Below are positions 24,658 to 34,844 of a stretch of DNA of 46,278 nt, in pieces. Made by a program: the position numbers and the translations under genes. The stretch covers positions 1 to 46,278 of the forward strand of contig JAERTF010000162.1 in the NCBI GenBank assembly GCA_016845105.1, in the 5' to 3' direction. Every line of letters starts with the position of its first letter. Within the stretch, counting starts at the first letter, position 1. This stretch comes from Bacteroidota bacterium. Lineage in GTDB: Bacteria; Bacteroidota; Bacteroidia; Bacteroidales; F082. Under the pieces are notes generated by a model. It had not been told where the DNA came from, searched no databases, and saw only the letters and a list, made by a program, of their open reading frames with translations.

Positions 24658-27060
24658 ATGATACGAAGAATTAAAAAAGTTGCTGTGCTTGGTTCAGGAG
24701 TAATGGGCTCGGGTATTGCATGCCATTTTGCAAATATTGGAACTGAGGTTCTATTAATTGACATAGTTCCAAATGAATTATCAGATAAAGAAAAATCACA
24801 GGGATTGAGCCTATCAGATAAACAAGTGAAAAATCGCATTGTTAATGATTCACTATCGGCAGCATTGAAATCGAAACCCTCACCAATTTACAAACAGGAA
24901 TTCGCAAAGCGGATCACAACAGGTAACTTTGATGATGATCTTCATAAAATTGAGGATTATGACTGGATTATCGAAGTTGTTATTGAGCGACTCGATATAA
25001 AAAAAGTGATTTTTGAAAAGGTTGATCAATTGCGAAAGCATGGTTCCTTGGTCACCACAAACACCTCTGGTATTTCCGTAGAATCGATGATAGAAGGACG
25101 AAGTGATAATTTCAAAAAGAATTTTTGTGGTACACATTTCTTTAATCCGCCACGCTATCTTCAGCTTTTTGAGATTATTCCAACAAGTAGTACGAAAGAT
25201 GATGTAATTACTTTCCTTGAAAAATATTCCTCATTGTTTCTTGGAAAAACTCCTGTAATTGCAAAGGATACTCCAGCATTTATTGCCAATAGGATTGGGA
25301 CATTCTCAATAATGGAGTTGTTTAACAATGTCCAAAATTTTGGACTTACAATACCTGAAATCGATAAATTAACAGGGCCGGTTATAGGCAGAGCCAAATC
25401 AGCAACATTCAGAACAGCTGATATTGTTGGACTTGACACCCTTGTTCATGTTGCAAACAATATTAAAGAAACTACTAATGATGAAGCTAATGAGCTTTTT
25501 ACAATACCTGATTATCTTAAGATAATGCTTGATAAAAAGTGGTTAGGGTCTAAGACCAAGCAGGGCTTTTTTAAAAAAGTTGTTGAAGATGGGAAAAAGA
25601 AATTCCTGTCAATCGATTTTAACACACTTGAGTACGTAGAAGCTCCACGACCAAAATTTAGTGTTTTTGAGAAAACAAAAACAATTGACAATCTTCGTGA
25701 GCGGATGCCAATTTTGCTAGCCGATAAAGGTAGAGCCGGAGATTTTTATCGTGCCTCATTTTATGCGTTATTTCAATTTGCGTCAAATCGCATTCCCGAA
25801 ATTAGCAACGATATTTATAAAGTTGATGATGCCATGAATGCAGGATTTGGGTGGAAGCTAGGCCCATTTCAGGCTTGGGATTCAGTTGGTGTTGATACAA
25901 CTGTAAAGGCGATGGAAGAAGTAGGTAAAAAACCTGCAAGTTGGGTGTACGAGATGCTTGAATTAGGTATAAGTTCATTTTACAAGGTAGAGAATGGATT
26001 ACTATACTGCTACAATATATCAACAAAATCCTATGAGGTAATTCCTGGGTATGATGGAAGAATATCGCTTGAAGTTCTGCGACAGGATAATATTTTATGG
26101 GAAAATAATGATCTAACTATTTTTAATTTGGGAGATGGAATTATTAATGCAGAGTTTCATACTAAAATGAATACCATTGGAGCCGGTATTCTAGAAGGTC
26201 TAAACAAAGCTGTTGATATGGCGGAGGCGGATTTCAAAGCACTTGTAATATCAAACGAAGGCGATCACTTTTCTGCTGGGGCAAATGTTGGAATGATATA
26301 TATGCTTGCAATTGAGCAGGAATGGGAGGAACTTGATTTAGCCGTACAGTGGTTTCAAAAAACAATGATGAGAATGCGATATTCTGCAATTCCGGTTATC
26401 GCTGCACCGCATGGTATGGCACTAGGTGGTGGATGTGAGTTATGTATGCACTCCGACAAAGTTATCGCTCATGCTGAAACATATATGGGTTTAGTTGAGT
26501 TTGGAGTGGGATTAATACCAGGCGGCGGTGGAACAAAAGAGTTTGCTGTTCGATTATCCGATGAACTTGGTAACGGTGATATTCGCACTAATGCATTCCT
26601 TAATAGATATTTAAGTATTGGGCAGGCAAAAGTTTCAACATCTGCATATGAAGCATTCGATCTTGGATATATGCGAAAAGGAATTGACGAAGTAGTTGTT
26701 AGCAGGGCTTATCATTTGGCTTATGCAAAGAAAGTTGCACTTCAATTATCTGAAAAAGGATACACACAACCACCATCAAGAAATGACATTAAAATATTGG
26801 GTAAAGAAGTAATGGGCATGGTTTACGTTGGAGCTGATGGGTTTACAACCGGAAACTATATGTCGGAACATGATAAGCTTATTGCTGAAAAACTTGGGCT
26901 TGTCATGGCTGGTGGAGATATCTCGCAGGCATTAACAGAGGTTTCTGAACAATATTTGCTAAATCTCGAGCGGAAGGCTTTTATGGAGCTTTGTACAACA
27001 CGACTAACTCTTGAAAGAATTCAGAGTTTGATAACAAAAGGAAAAATACTAAGAAACTAA
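24658..27060 (+). CDS. fadN: FadN-type 3-hydroxyacyl-CoA dehydrogenase / enoyl-CoA hydratase
   Basis: An 800-residue bifunctional beta-oxidation enzyme that hydrates trans-2-enoyl-CoA and oxidises L-3-hydroxyacyl-CoA with NAD. The domain order is that of Bacillus FadN: dehydrogenase first, hydratase last, the reverse of E. coli FadB. The NAD-binding loop is GSGVMGSG (about 11-18), the catalytic His is near 159 in GTHFFNPPR, and a second dehydrogenase C-domain spans about 345-440. The crotonase part starts near 480, with the oxyanion segment HFSAGANVGM, GGGCELCMHSDK, and the catalytic stretch GLVEFGVGLIPGGGGT (about 611-626). It lies 12 bp ahead of the thiolase gene, as in other fadN-fadA-fadE operons. 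Confidence 0.92.
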   Translation: MIRRIKKVAVLGSGVMGSGIACHFANIGTEVLLIDIVPNELSDKEKSQGLSLSDKQVKNRIVNDSLSAALKSKPSPIYKQEFAKRITTGNFDDDLHKIEDYDWIIEVVIERLDIKKVIFEKVDQLRKHGSLVTTNTSGISVESMIEGRSDNFKKNFCGTHFFNPPRYLQLFEIIPTSSTKDDVITFLEKYSSLFLGKTPVIAKDTPAFIANRIGTFSIMELFNNVQNFGLTIPEIDKLTGPVIGRAKSATFRTADIVGLDTLVHVANNIKETTNDEANELFTIPDYLKIMLDKKWLGSKTKQGFFKKVVEDGKKKFLSIDFNTLEYVEAPRPKFSVFEKTKTIDNLRERMPILLADKGRAGDFYRASFYALFQFASNRIPEISNDIYKVDDAMNAGFGWKLGPFQAWDSVGVDTTVKAMEEVGKKPASWVYEMLELGISSFYKVENGLLYCYNISTKSYEVIPGYDGRISLEVLRQDNILWENNDLTIFNLGDGIINAEFHTKMNTIGAGILEGLNKAVDMAEADFKALVISNEGDHFSAGANVGMIYMLAIEQEWEELDLAVQWFQKTMMRMRYSAIPVIAAPHGMALGGGCELCMHSDKVIAHAETYMGLVEFGVGLIPGGGGTKEFAVRLSDELGNGDIRTNAFLNRYLSIGQAKVSTSAYEAFDLGYMRKGIDEVVVSRAYHLAYAKKVALQLSEKGYTQPPSRNDIKILGKEVMGMVYVGADGFTTGNYMSEHDKLIAEKLGLVMAGGDISQALTEVSEQYLLNLERKAFMELCTTRLTLERIQSLITKGKILRN

Positions 27061-27072
27061 AAAGACAAAATT

Positions 27073-28245
27073 ATGAATGCATATATAGTAGGAGGATATC
27101 GTTCAGCAATAGGAAAAGCACCACGAGGTAGCTTCCGTTTTACCCGACCAGATGATATTTCAGCATCAGTAATCAAACACCTATTGAATGATTTTCCTCA
27201 AATTGAGACTAAAAAAATTGATGATGTTGTTGTTGGAAATGCATTCCCCGAAGCCGAATCAGGTTTTAATATGGGAAGACTTATTTCACTTATGTCAATG
27301 GATAACATAGAAGTCCCGGGCTCAACTGTAAATAGGTATTGTGCCTCTGGTTTGGAAACAATAGCAATAGCATCGGCAAAAATTACCGCAGGGTTAGCTG
27401 ATATTATTATTGCAGGAGGTGCCGAAACAATGTCGATGATTAATATGGGAGGATGGCGAATGGTTCCAAACCCTGATGTTGCCAAAGAACATCCAAAGTG
27501 GTTTCTAAGTATGGGACTTACGTCCGAAATGGTTTCTAAGGAATATGGGATAACAAGAAAAGAGCAGGATGAATTTGCGGTTAATTCAGTAAATAAGGCA
27601 CTGGCAGCAATTGATACTGGCGTGTTTAAAGAAGAAATAGTCCCTTTTACCATAAAGGAAAACTATTACGATAATGGAAAATTGCAAACAAGGGAAAAAG
27701 TTTTTGATACCGATGAAGGTCCTCGAAAAGGTACTACTGTAGAAGGTTTGGCAAGACTGAAACCAGCTTTTGCAGCCGATGGACTTTCAACTGCTGGCAA
27801 CTCATCACAAATGTCGGATGGTGCAGCTTTTGTTTTGGTTGTAAGCGAGAAGATTTTAAAACAATACAGTCTTACACCAATAGCACGGCTTCTGGACTAT
27901 CAGGTTGCCGGAGTTGAGCCTTATAAAATGGGAATAGGTCCTGTTGCAGCAATACCAAAAGTTTTGAACCATTCGGGCTTGAACCTTAGTGATATTGACC
28001 TAATTGAACTAAACGAAGCTTTTGCTTCACAATCCATAGCCGTAATTAATGAGTTAGGTATAAATCCAGAGATTGTAAATGTAAATGGAGGAGCAATTGC
28101 ATTGGGGCATCCTCTTGGGGCAACCGGAGCGAAACTAAGTGTTCAGATACTTAATGAACTTAAACGAACGAGTGGAAAATATGGCATGGTAACAATGTGC
28201 ATTGGTACCGGACAGGGTGCTGCAGGAATCTTTGAGATGATTTAG
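27073..28245 (+). CDS. fadA: Acetyl-CoA acyltransferase (3-ketoacyl-CoA thiolase)
   Basis: A 390-residue thiolase that cleaves 3-ketoacyl-CoA to acetyl-CoA and a shortened acyl-CoA in the last step of beta-oxidation. Conserved parts: nucleophile Cys90 in [12 protein letters not shown], the active-site His near 346 in [16 protein letters not shown], and the second Cys near 375 in [11 protein letters not shown]. The position straight after the FadN-type gene supports a degradative thiolase over a biosynthetic acetoacetyl-CoA thiolase. Confidence 0.93.
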   Translation: MNAYIVGGYRSAIGKAPRGSFRFTRPDDISASVIKHLLNDFPQIETKKIDDVVVGNAFPEAESGFNMGRLISLMSMDNIEVPGSTVNRYCASGLETIAIASAKITAGLADIIIAGGAETMSMINMGGWRMVPNPDVAKEHPKWFLSMGLTSEMVSKEYGITRKEQDEFAVNSVNKALAAIDTGVFKEEIVPFTIKENYYDNGKLQTREKVFDTDEGPRKGTTVEGLARLKPAFAADGLSTAGNSSQMSDGAAFVLVVSEKILKQYSLTPIARLLDYQVAGVEPYKMGIGPVAAIPKVLNHSGLNLSDIDLIELNEAFASQSIAVINELGINPEIVNVNGGAIALGHPLGATGAKLSVQILNELKRTSGKYGMVTMCIGTGQGAAGIFEMI

Positions 28246-28318
28246 GATAACATTATTATCATATTTAAAAAAATATACCTTACAACAACACTAGAAACAA
28301 TACTAAAAACGTAAAACC

Positions 28319-30103
28319 ATGACTAATAAAAAAGTACTAAAAGGAGGGGAGTTCCTCATAAGTGAAACAAAGGCACAGGACATATTTATCCCTGAAGAAT
28401 TTAATGAAGAACAACGAATGATGGCTCAAACATGTAAGGAGTTTACTGATACGCAGGTTAATCCAAACATGGAGCAGCTTGAAAAACATGATAGAGAGTT
28501 ACTTGCAAAAATCTTTAAAGATGCTGGTGAACTGGGACTCCTTGGGATCTCCATACCAGAAGAGTATGGTGGTTTTGGACAAAATTTTGTAACTTCAATG
28601 CTCACCACTGAGGAAATGGGTAAAGGGTACAGTTTTGCTGTTGCTTTTTCTGCACATGTTGGCATAGGAACACTTCCAATACTTTATTATGGAACTGAAG
28701 ATCAAAAACAAAGATACATTCCGAAATTGGCTAGTGGTGAGCTAATAGGGGCTTACTGTTTAACAGAGGCAGAAGCTGGATCAGATCCAAATTCAGGTAA
28801 AGCCGAGGCTGTTCTAACTGATGATGAGAAACACTATAATGTAAATGGTGTTAAAATTTGGATAACAAATGGTGGTGTTGCTGATATTTTTATAGTATTT
28901 GCTAAGGTTAAGGGTGATAAAAATTTAAGTGCATTTATAATAGAGAAAGGATGGGATGGTGTAGGTATCGGACCTGATGAAGAAAAGATGGGGATAAAAG
29001 GTTCAACAACAATCCAACTTTATTTGGATGACGTTAAAGTTCCGGTAGAGAATATGTTAGGGGATCAGAATTCTGGTTTTAAGATTGCGTTAAATATTCT
29101 CAACCTTGGAAGGATAAAGCTTTCGGGTGCTACTACAGGCGCTGCAAAATCAACAATTACAAATGTTTTGAATTATGCCAATGAGCGAAAACAATTTGGA
29201 ACAGCAATATCCGGATTTGGAGCCATAAAACATAAACTGTCGGAAATGGCTATACGAACATTTGCTGCGGAGTCATTAACATACCGGGCAAGTCAAAATA
29301 TTGATGATGCAATTGAAGCGTATATTGCAGATGGAATGGAAAAAGGAAAAGCAAGTTTGGAAGGAATTAGGCAATATGCCATTGAGGCTTCCATCGCTAA
29401 GGTTTATGGGTCTGAGATATTGGATTATGTAGTTGATGAAGGAGTGCAAATTTACGGAGGAATGGGCTATTCAGCTGAAACTCCGGTTGAAAGAGCCTAT
29501 AGAGATTCACGCATAAATAGAATATTTGAAGGAACCAATGAGATAAATCGTATGATAACTGTTGGTGAGTTAATTAAAAGAGGAATGAAAGGTGAACTCG
29601 ACTTGCTAACTCCTGCAAAAGCAGTAGCGGCTGAGTTATTGGCAATTCCTGATTTTGGTGCACCAAGCCTCGGATACTTCGAAACAAAGCATAAAGTAAT
29701 TGCTAATTTCAAAAAAGCTATTCTTATGGTTGCAGGGGCCGCCCTTCAAAAGTTTATGGATAAGTTTGCAGAGGAGCAGGAAATAATAATGAATCTGGCT
29801 GATATGCTAATTTTAACCTATGCTGCTGAATCAATGACATTACGTGTTGAAAAGCTAAGTGAAATATATGACGAGCAAAAAATAGGGTTGTATAAAAATA
29901 TGTTAGATGTTTATTTATATGATATAGCTCCAATAATTAATAAATCAGGGATAGACGCAGTAAATTCCTTTGCACAAGGAGATGAACATATGGGTATGCT
30001 AATGGGAATGAAGAGGTTTACAAAAATAGCTGGAGTTAATGTTGTTGCTTTGCGGCGACATATTGCCGATCATATGATTGAAGCTAATAAGTATAACCTC
30101 TAA
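28319..30103 (+). CDS. fadE: Acyl-CoA dehydrogenase, FadE/YusJ type
   Basis: A 594-residue FAD-dependent acyl-CoA dehydrogenase, the first oxidation step of the spiral. The core (about 20-415) includes the FAD/substrate segment YCLTEAEAGSDPNSGKA, WITNGG, and the catalytic Glu404 in RIFEGTNEI. About 180 extra C-terminal helical residues are present, as in the long FadE proteins of Firmicutes and Bacteroidota and in mitochondrial VLCAD. It passes electrons to ETF, which is not encoded in this window. It sits 73 bp after the thiolase gene. A long inverted repeat lies directly behind it. Confidence 0.93.
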   Translation: MTNKKVLKGGEFLISETKAQDIFIPEEFNEEQRMMAQTCKEFTDTQVNPNMEQLEKHDRELLAKIFKDAGELGLLGISIPEEYGGFGQNFVTSMLTTEEMGKGYSFAVAFSAHVGIGTLPILYYGTEDQKQRYIPKLASGELIGAYCLTEAEAGSDPNSGKAEAVLTDDEKHYNVNGVKIWITNGGVADIFIVFAKVKGDKNLSAFIIEKGWDGVGIGPDEEKMGIKGSTTIQLYLDDVKVPVENMLGDQNSGFKIALNILNLGRIKLSGATTGAAKSTITNVLNYANERKQFGTAISGFGAIKHKLSEMAIRTFAAESLTYRASQNIDDAIEAYIADGMEKGKASLEGIRQYAIEASIAKVYGSEILDYVVDEGVQIYGGMGYSAETPVERAYRDSRINRIFEGTNEINRMITVGELIKRGMKGELDLLTPAKAVAAELLAIPDFGAPSLGYFETKHKVIANFKKAILMVAGAALQKFMDKFAEEQEIIMNLADMLILTYAAESMTLRVEKLSEIYDEQKIGLYKNMLDVYLYDIAPIINKSGIDAVNSFAQGDEHMGMLMGMKRFTKIAGVNVVALRRHIADHMIEANKYNL

Positions 30104-30107
30104 ACTT

Positions 30108-30181
30108 ATGTTATTCTGAGCAAAGCTAAGAAACTCATATGGTTTAATAATAGAGTTTTTTCGCTTTGCATAAAATTACAT
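30108..30181. repeat. 74-bp imperfect inverted repeat (hairpin) between fadE and the thioesterase gene
   Basis: The inner stem pairs 30120-30136 (GCAAAGCTAAGAAACTC) with 30153-30169 across a 16-base loop, with 15 of 17 pairs matching. Outer arms 30108-30119 and 30170-30181 pair more loosely. The arm resembles the dispersed TTCTGAGCAAAGC...-type elements seen in many genomes. It could be a small dispersed repeat, a transcript-stabilising hairpin or an attenuator. There is no T-run straight after the stem, so it is not a standard terminator. Confidence 0.55.
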
Positions 30182-30188
30182 GTAATTT
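30173..30188. repeat. Perfect 16-bp palindrome just before the thioesterase start
   Basis: AAATTACATGTAATTT is perfectly self-complementary and ends two bases before the ATG at 30191. It overlaps the right end of the larger inverted repeat. It may be an operator, or it may hide the start of this gene in a hairpin. Short AT-rich palindromes also arise by chance. Confidence 0.4.
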
Positions 30189-30190
30189 AT

Positions 30191-30676
30191 ATGACCCGTA
30201 AAAACAAAATACTTCAGCTGGCTAAAAATAGATGGAAGATGAAGATATATATGCTTCTAAATCTGCCAATGGCTTTTATAGCAGGAATTAAAATCATAGA
30301 TATTTCCGAAAGTAAAGCAGTCATTAGTGTTCCGTATAAATTCTTAAACAAAAACCCATTTCGTTCAATATATTTCGCAGTCCTTAGTATGGCTGCCGAA
30401 CTATCATCAGGAATAATTGCTTTAAATGAAGTTAGTAATGCCAGTGTACCAATGTCAATGTTGGTTTTAAATATGAAGGCATCTTTCACAAAGAAAGCAC
30501 GAACTAAAATTATTTTCGTGTGTGACCAGGGTGATTTAGTAAGAAATACCATATCAAATTCCATTACTTCAGGTGAAGGGCAAACTATTGATATTGTGTC
30601 TGTTGGCATAGATGAGGAAGGTGAAAAAGTAGCTGAATTTATATTTACATGGACTTTTAAACCAAAAAATTATTAA
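30191..30676 (+). CDS. DUF4442/PaaI-like hotdog-fold protein, probable thioesterase
   Basis: A 161-residue hotdog-fold protein of the DUF4442 type, recognised from LNLPMAFIAGIKIIDISESKAVISVPYKFLNKNPFRSIYFAVLSMAAELSSG. The NPF-S-YFA-AAE segment is where PaaI-like thioesterases carry their acidic active-site residue. The likely role is hydrolysing acyl-CoA to free CoA during fatty acid use, inferred from fold and operon. The ATG at 30191 is used. A later Met near residue 17 or 21 is also possible and would free the start from the palindrome. It lies 46 bp ahead of the acyl-CoA ligase gene. Confidence 0.75.
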   Translation: MTRKNKILQLAKNRWKMKIYMLLNLPMAFIAGIKIIDISESKAVISVPYKFLNKNPFRSIYFAVLSMAAELSSGIIALNEVSNASVPMSMLVLNMKASFTKKARTKIIFVCDQGDLVRNTISNSITSGEGQTIDIVSVGIDEEGEKVAEFIFTWTFKPKNY

Positions 30677-30722
30677 TTTGGACTTCCTTTTTTAGTCAAT
30701 TAATAATCAAAACTATAGAAAC

Positions 30723-32540
30723 ATGAATGTTACTCGTACCTTCGATCTTGTTGATCATTTAATGGATGGCTTGCAGCGTGATGATGCACTTACTGTTAAA
30801 AGAAATGGAAAATGGGAAAAATTTAGCACTAAACAATACAAAGAGTTTGTTGATACTTTTAGCTATGGACTCCTTGCCTTAGGATTTAAAAAAGGCGACA
30901 AAATTGTTACTATTTCCAACAACCGACCCGAGTGGAATTTCATTGATATGGGTATGACACAGGTAGGGGTTATTCATGTTCCAATATACGCAAATCTTGG
31001 TCCACAAGAATATGATCATATACTAACTCATTCAGATGCAAAAATTGTTATTGCTTCGCATCAGGAGTTTTATGAAAAAGTAAAAATATCTGCCGATAAA
31101 GCCGATAAGGTAGAAAAGGTTTATTCCATTGATATAGTAGAAGGAGTTTCGTCATGGATGGAGATTATAGATCTTGGTAAAAAAAATGCAGATAAATATG
31201 TTGAAGAGCTAGCTAAGATTAAAGAAAGTATTAATAAAGATGATGTTATGTCTATTATTTATACTTCAGGTACAACTGGTTTATCAAAAGGAGTTATGCT
31301 AAGTCATGATAATTTCATGTCTAATGTTCATGGTACCATCGACAGGTTGCCAGTTGATTCTACTGGCAAATTTTTAAGCTTCTTACCACTCTGTCATGTA
31401 TTCGAAAGAATGGTAAATTATTTGCTTCATGTAAGGGGAGTAGCGGTTTACTATGCCGAAAGTGTTGAAACGGTTGGCGACAATATTCGTGAGGTACACC
31501 CCGAAGGTTTTGCAGCAGTGCCTAGAGTTGTTGAGAAGTTATTTGACAAAATAATGCTAAAAGGAAAAGAACTTACCGGAATTAAAAAAGGTATGTTTTT
31601 TTGGGCAGTTAACCTTGGTTTAAGATATGAATTAAATGGTGCAAATGGATGGTGGTATGAGTTTCAACTAAAAATTGCTAATAAGCTTATATTTAGCAAA
31701 TGGCGCGAAGCCCTAGGCGGACAAGTTCAGGTAATTGCATCAGGTGGAGCAGCACTTCAGGCAAGATTGGCTCGAATTTTTACAGCAGCAGGATTAACAA
31801 TTCAGGAGGGGTATGGATTAACCGAAACATCACCTGTAATTGCTGTTAATTGTCCTACATATCCTGATTTAAGATTTGGTACAGTTGGCCCAATCCTAGA
31901 TAATGTAGAAGTCAAAATTGCAGAAGATGGCGAAATACTTATGAAAGGACCAAGCTTAATGAAGGGCTATTATAAGGATGAAGAAAAAACCAAAGAGGCA
32001 ATTGATATAGATGGTTGGTTCCATACAGGTGACATTGGTGAAATACAGGACAATAATATTCTTAAGATTACCGATAGAAAGAAAGAGATTTTCAAATTGT
32101 CGACTGGTAAATATGTAGCTCCACAGGTTGTAGAAAATAGGTTTAAAGAGTCAGCATTTATTGAGCAAATAATGGTGGTTGGTGATGGCGAAAAATATGC
32201 TGCTGCTATAATTTGTCCTGCATTTCATTTTGTACATGGCTGGTGTTTTAAACATGGTGTGAAATTTAAAGATAATGTAGACCTAATCGAAAACCCAAAG
32301 GTAATTGCACGATATCAAAAGGAAGTTGATAAAATAAATATGGAATTAGGTCAGCACCGACAACTTAAAAAGTTTGAATTAACATGTCAGGAATGGACTC
32401 CTGAAACTGGTGAACTTTCACCTACATTAAAAGTAAAACGTAAATTCCTTAAGGAGAAATATAAAATTAAACTTGATCGCTTATACGGTTATACTGATGA
32501 AAAAGGTCATATTGCAGCTAAGGATCAGATAGTCTCTTAA
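30723..32540 (+). CDS. fadD: Long-chain acyl-CoA synthetase (AMP-forming)
   Basis: A 605-residue AMP-forming ligase that activates long-chain fatty acids to acyl-CoA. The ATP loop is IYTSGTTGLSKGVMLSH (about 178-194), the A5 motif is YGLTETSP (about 366-373), A7 is GWFHTGDIGE (about 435-444), and the hinge and C-domain contain KITDRKKEIFKLSTGKYVAPQVVEN. Length and motifs match bacterial and eukaryotic long-chain ligases of the FAA/ACSL type. It is in the fad operon 87 bp ahead of the FeS oxidoreductase gene. A close relative is encoded at 43165-44949 on the other strand. Confidence 0.93.
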   Translation: MNVTRTFDLVDHLMDGLQRDDALTVKRNGKWEKFSTKQYKEFVDTFSYGLLALGFKKGDKIVTISNNRPEWNFIDMGMTQVGVIHVPIYANLGPQEYDHILTHSDAKIVIASHQEFYEKVKISADKADKVEKVYSIDIVEGVSSWMEIIDLGKKNADKYVEELAKIKESINKDDVMSIIYTSGTTGLSKGVMLSHDNFMSNVHGTIDRLPVDSTGKFLSFLPLCHVFERMVNYLLHVRGVAVYYAESVETVGDNIREVHPEGFAAVPRVVEKLFDKIMLKGKELTGIKKGMFFWAVNLGLRYELNGANGWWYEFQLKIANKLIFSKWREALGGQVQVIASGGAALQARLARIFTAAGLTIQEGYGLTETSPVIAVNCPTYPDLRFGTVGPILDNVEVKIAEDGEILMKGPSLMKGYYKDEEKTKEAIDIDGWFHTGDIGEIQDNNILKITDRKKEIFKLSTGKYVAPQVVENRFKESAFIEQIMVVGDGEKYAAAIICPAFHFVHGWCFKHGVKFKDNVDLIENPKVIARYQKEVDKINMELGQHRQLKKFELTCQEWTPETGELSPTLKVKRKFLKEKYKIKLDRLYGYTDEKGHIAAKDQIVS

Positions 32541-32627
32541 CATTCGTAAACTATTAATCAATAATATAGTTTCATTCTAAACATATTAATTTATAATCTT
32601 GTATTTGGATTTTAAAACTACTCCATC

Positions 32628-34694
32628 ATGATAAAGCAAATCATTTTCCTAATAGTTGTATTAGTTACTTTGGGTGTATTCGTATTCTCAAGTTTAAAGT
32701 ACCTTAAGTATTTTAAATTCACTAAGAAGAAACCAATTAAAGATATTGGAAAACGAATTTGGCTTACCATTAAAGTAGCTTTATTTCAAGAAAAAATACT
32801 TCGCCGACCTGTTGTTGGATTAATGCATGCCCTTGTTTGGTGGGGATTTATTTTGATTCTTTTTGGAAGTATTGAGATGATTCTTGATGGCTTACTTGGG
32901 ACAGAGAGGATTTTGGTATTTCTGGGTCCAATTTACGATTTTATAATGGCTTCTGGCGACATATCTGCGTTTGTAATTGCCTTATTAATAATAGCATTTC
33001 TTTTTAGAAGGTTGTTTATGCACATAAAGCGGTTTTATGGACCAGAAATGAAGAAGGTGTCTAAAATGGATGCCAATTTTGCTCTTACTATTATTTTTAT
33101 TTTGATGATTACATTGCTTGGGATGAATACCTACTATTTACTTTGGTGTGATTCAACCGGCGAGATTATCCATGGTAGTTATCCCATAAGTAGAGTAATT
33201 GCAGAATTCTTTAGCGGAATCTCTGCTGAGCAATTGTGGATGGGTTATCAAATAAATTGGTGGGCACATATAATTTGGATATTTGTATTTGCGAATATCC
33301 TGCCTTACTCCAAGCACTTTCATGTATTTATGTCGGTTCCAAATGTTTTTATCAGCAATCTAACCCCAATGGGATATGTTGATAATATGGAGGCAATAAC
33401 TAAGGAGGTTAAACTAATGATGGATCCTGATGCGGCTTTCGCAGATGTGCCAGAGGAAGAGGATGATCCACCTAGGTTTGGTGTTAAGGATGTTGAAGAT
33501 GTAAATTGGATTAACTATTTTAACTCGCTCGCATGCACCGAATGTGGTAGGTGTACATCGGTTTGTCCGGCAAACATTACAGGTAAACTATTGTCACCAA
33601 GAAAGATAATGATGGATACCCGTGCACGTATGAAAGTCAAAGGGCCAGGACTAGTTAAAGAAGGCAATGGCTTTAATGATGGTGATTCGCTACTGGGAAC
33701 ATTTATTACCGAGGAGGAGTTGTGGGCATGTACCCAATGCAATGCATGTGTTCAGGAATGTCCGGTAAGTATTAATCAAGCCTCACTTATACTTGATATG
33801 CGCCGCTACTTGGTAATGGAGGAATCAAAAGCTCCGGCGGGATTAAATACTGTATTCTCAAATATTGAAAATAATGGTGCTCCTTGGCAATTTTCACCAG
33901 AAGACAGAATGTTGTGGGCAGATGGATTAGATGTACCTCTTATGTCAGATGGAAAAACTCCGGAGTATTTATTCTGGGTTGGATCAGCAGGTGCATTTGA
34001 TGATCGTTATAAAAAAGTAACTCGTGAGTTTATTAAAATACTCAATTATCTTAAAATTGATTATGCAGTTCTTGGTGTTGAGGAAACCGATAGCGGTGAT
34101 ATTGCTCGTCGTGCTGGTAATGAGATGCTTTTTCAGATGCAGGCAATGATGAATATCGAAATTCTAAATGGATATGGTGTAAAAAATATTATCACTTGTG
34201 ATCCTCATGATTTTAATACACTGAAAAACGAATACCCTGATTTTGATGGAAATTACAATGTAATTCATCATTCACAGTTTCTTGAACAACAAATATCAGA
34301 TGGTAAACTTAACATAGATGGAGGAGAGTTTGAAGGAAAGAAAGTAACATTCCACGATCCATGTTACCTTGGACGAGCTAATGGAGAGTATAAAGCTCCC
34401 CGAACTATACTGGATTCACTACCTACTACAAATATTGAAATGAATAGAAATAAAAGCTTTGCGTTATGTTGTGGAGCCGGCGGAGGACAAATGTTTAAGG
34501 AAGCTGAACAGGGTGATAAAGAGGTGTTTATTGAAAGAACCGAAGATGCACTTAGTACAAATTGTGATATTATAGCTACTGCTTGCCCATTTTGCATGGT
34601 TATGATGACCGATGGACTGAAATACAAGAATAAAGAAGAAGAAATAAAGAACTATGATATTGCTGAGTTGGTAAGCAAAAGCATGGAATTGTAG
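32628..34694 (+). CDS. Membrane FeS oxidoreductase with two CCG domains, probable ETF:menaquinone oxidoreductase
   Basis: 688 residues. The N-terminal half has about six hydrophobic segments (1-23, 60-85, 100-125, 145-172, 200-225 and nearby) with His residues (HALVWWGF, WWAHIIW, SKHFHVF) that could ligate heme b, like the NarI-type gamma subunit fold. Next come two 4Fe-4S motifs, CTECGRCTSVCP (from about 302) and CTQCNACVQECP (from about 367), then two cysteine-rich CCG domains (HDPCYLG near 575; CCGAGGGQ near 613). This layout matches the heterodisulfide-reductase-like membrane proteins shown in other bacteria to take electrons from ETF into the menaquinone pool. Its place at the end of the fad operon supports that role for the FadE electrons. 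Confidence 0.85.
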   Translation: MIKQIIFLIVVLVTLGVFVFSSLKYLKYFKFTKKKPIKDIGKRIWLTIKVALFQEKILRRPVVGLMHALVWWGFILILFGSIEMILDGLLGTERILVFLGPIYDFIMASGDISAFVIALLIIAFLFRRLFMHIKRFYGPEMKKVSKMDANFALTIIFILMITLLGMNTYYLLWCDSTGEIIHGSYPISRVIAEFFSGISAEQLWMGYQINWWAHIIWIFVFANILPYSKHFHVFMSVPNVFISNLTPMGYVDNMEAITKEVKLMMDPDAAFADVPEEEDDPPRFGVKDVEDVNWINYFNSLACTECGRCTSVCPANITGKLLSPRKIMMDTRARMKVKGPGLVKEGNGFNDGDSLLGTFITEEELWACTQCNACVQECPVSINQASLILDMRRYLVMEESKAPAGLNTVFSNIENNGAPWQFSPEDRMLWADGLDVPLMSDGKTPEYLFWVGSAGAFDDRYKKVTREFIKILNYLKIDYAVLGVEETDSGDIARRAGNEMLFQMQAMMNIEILNGYGVKNIITCDPHDFNTLKNEYPDFDGNYNVIHHSQFLEQQISDGKLNIDGGEFEGKKVTFHDPCYLGRANGEYKAPRTILDSLPTTNIEMNRNKSFALCCGAGGGQMFKEAEQGDKEVFIERTEDALSTNCDIIATACPFCMVMMTDGLKYKNKEEEIKNYDIAELVSKSMEL

Positions 34695-34844
34695 TTGATG
34701 ATATTTGCCATTTGGCTAAACTGGCTGGTGGACTGTTTTAAGTTTAATACTTAAACCAAGGTATTGGGCAGAGTATAGTTAAGTGATATGTAGAATCATA
34801 GAATGGAAGAAATTAGCCTAAACTGAACAAAGTAAGCAAGTGCT

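Noticed and set aside
34737..34755. AT-rich hairpin after the fad operon as a terminator
   Set aside because: The seven-pair stem contains only one G-C pair and no T-run follows, so it is weak.
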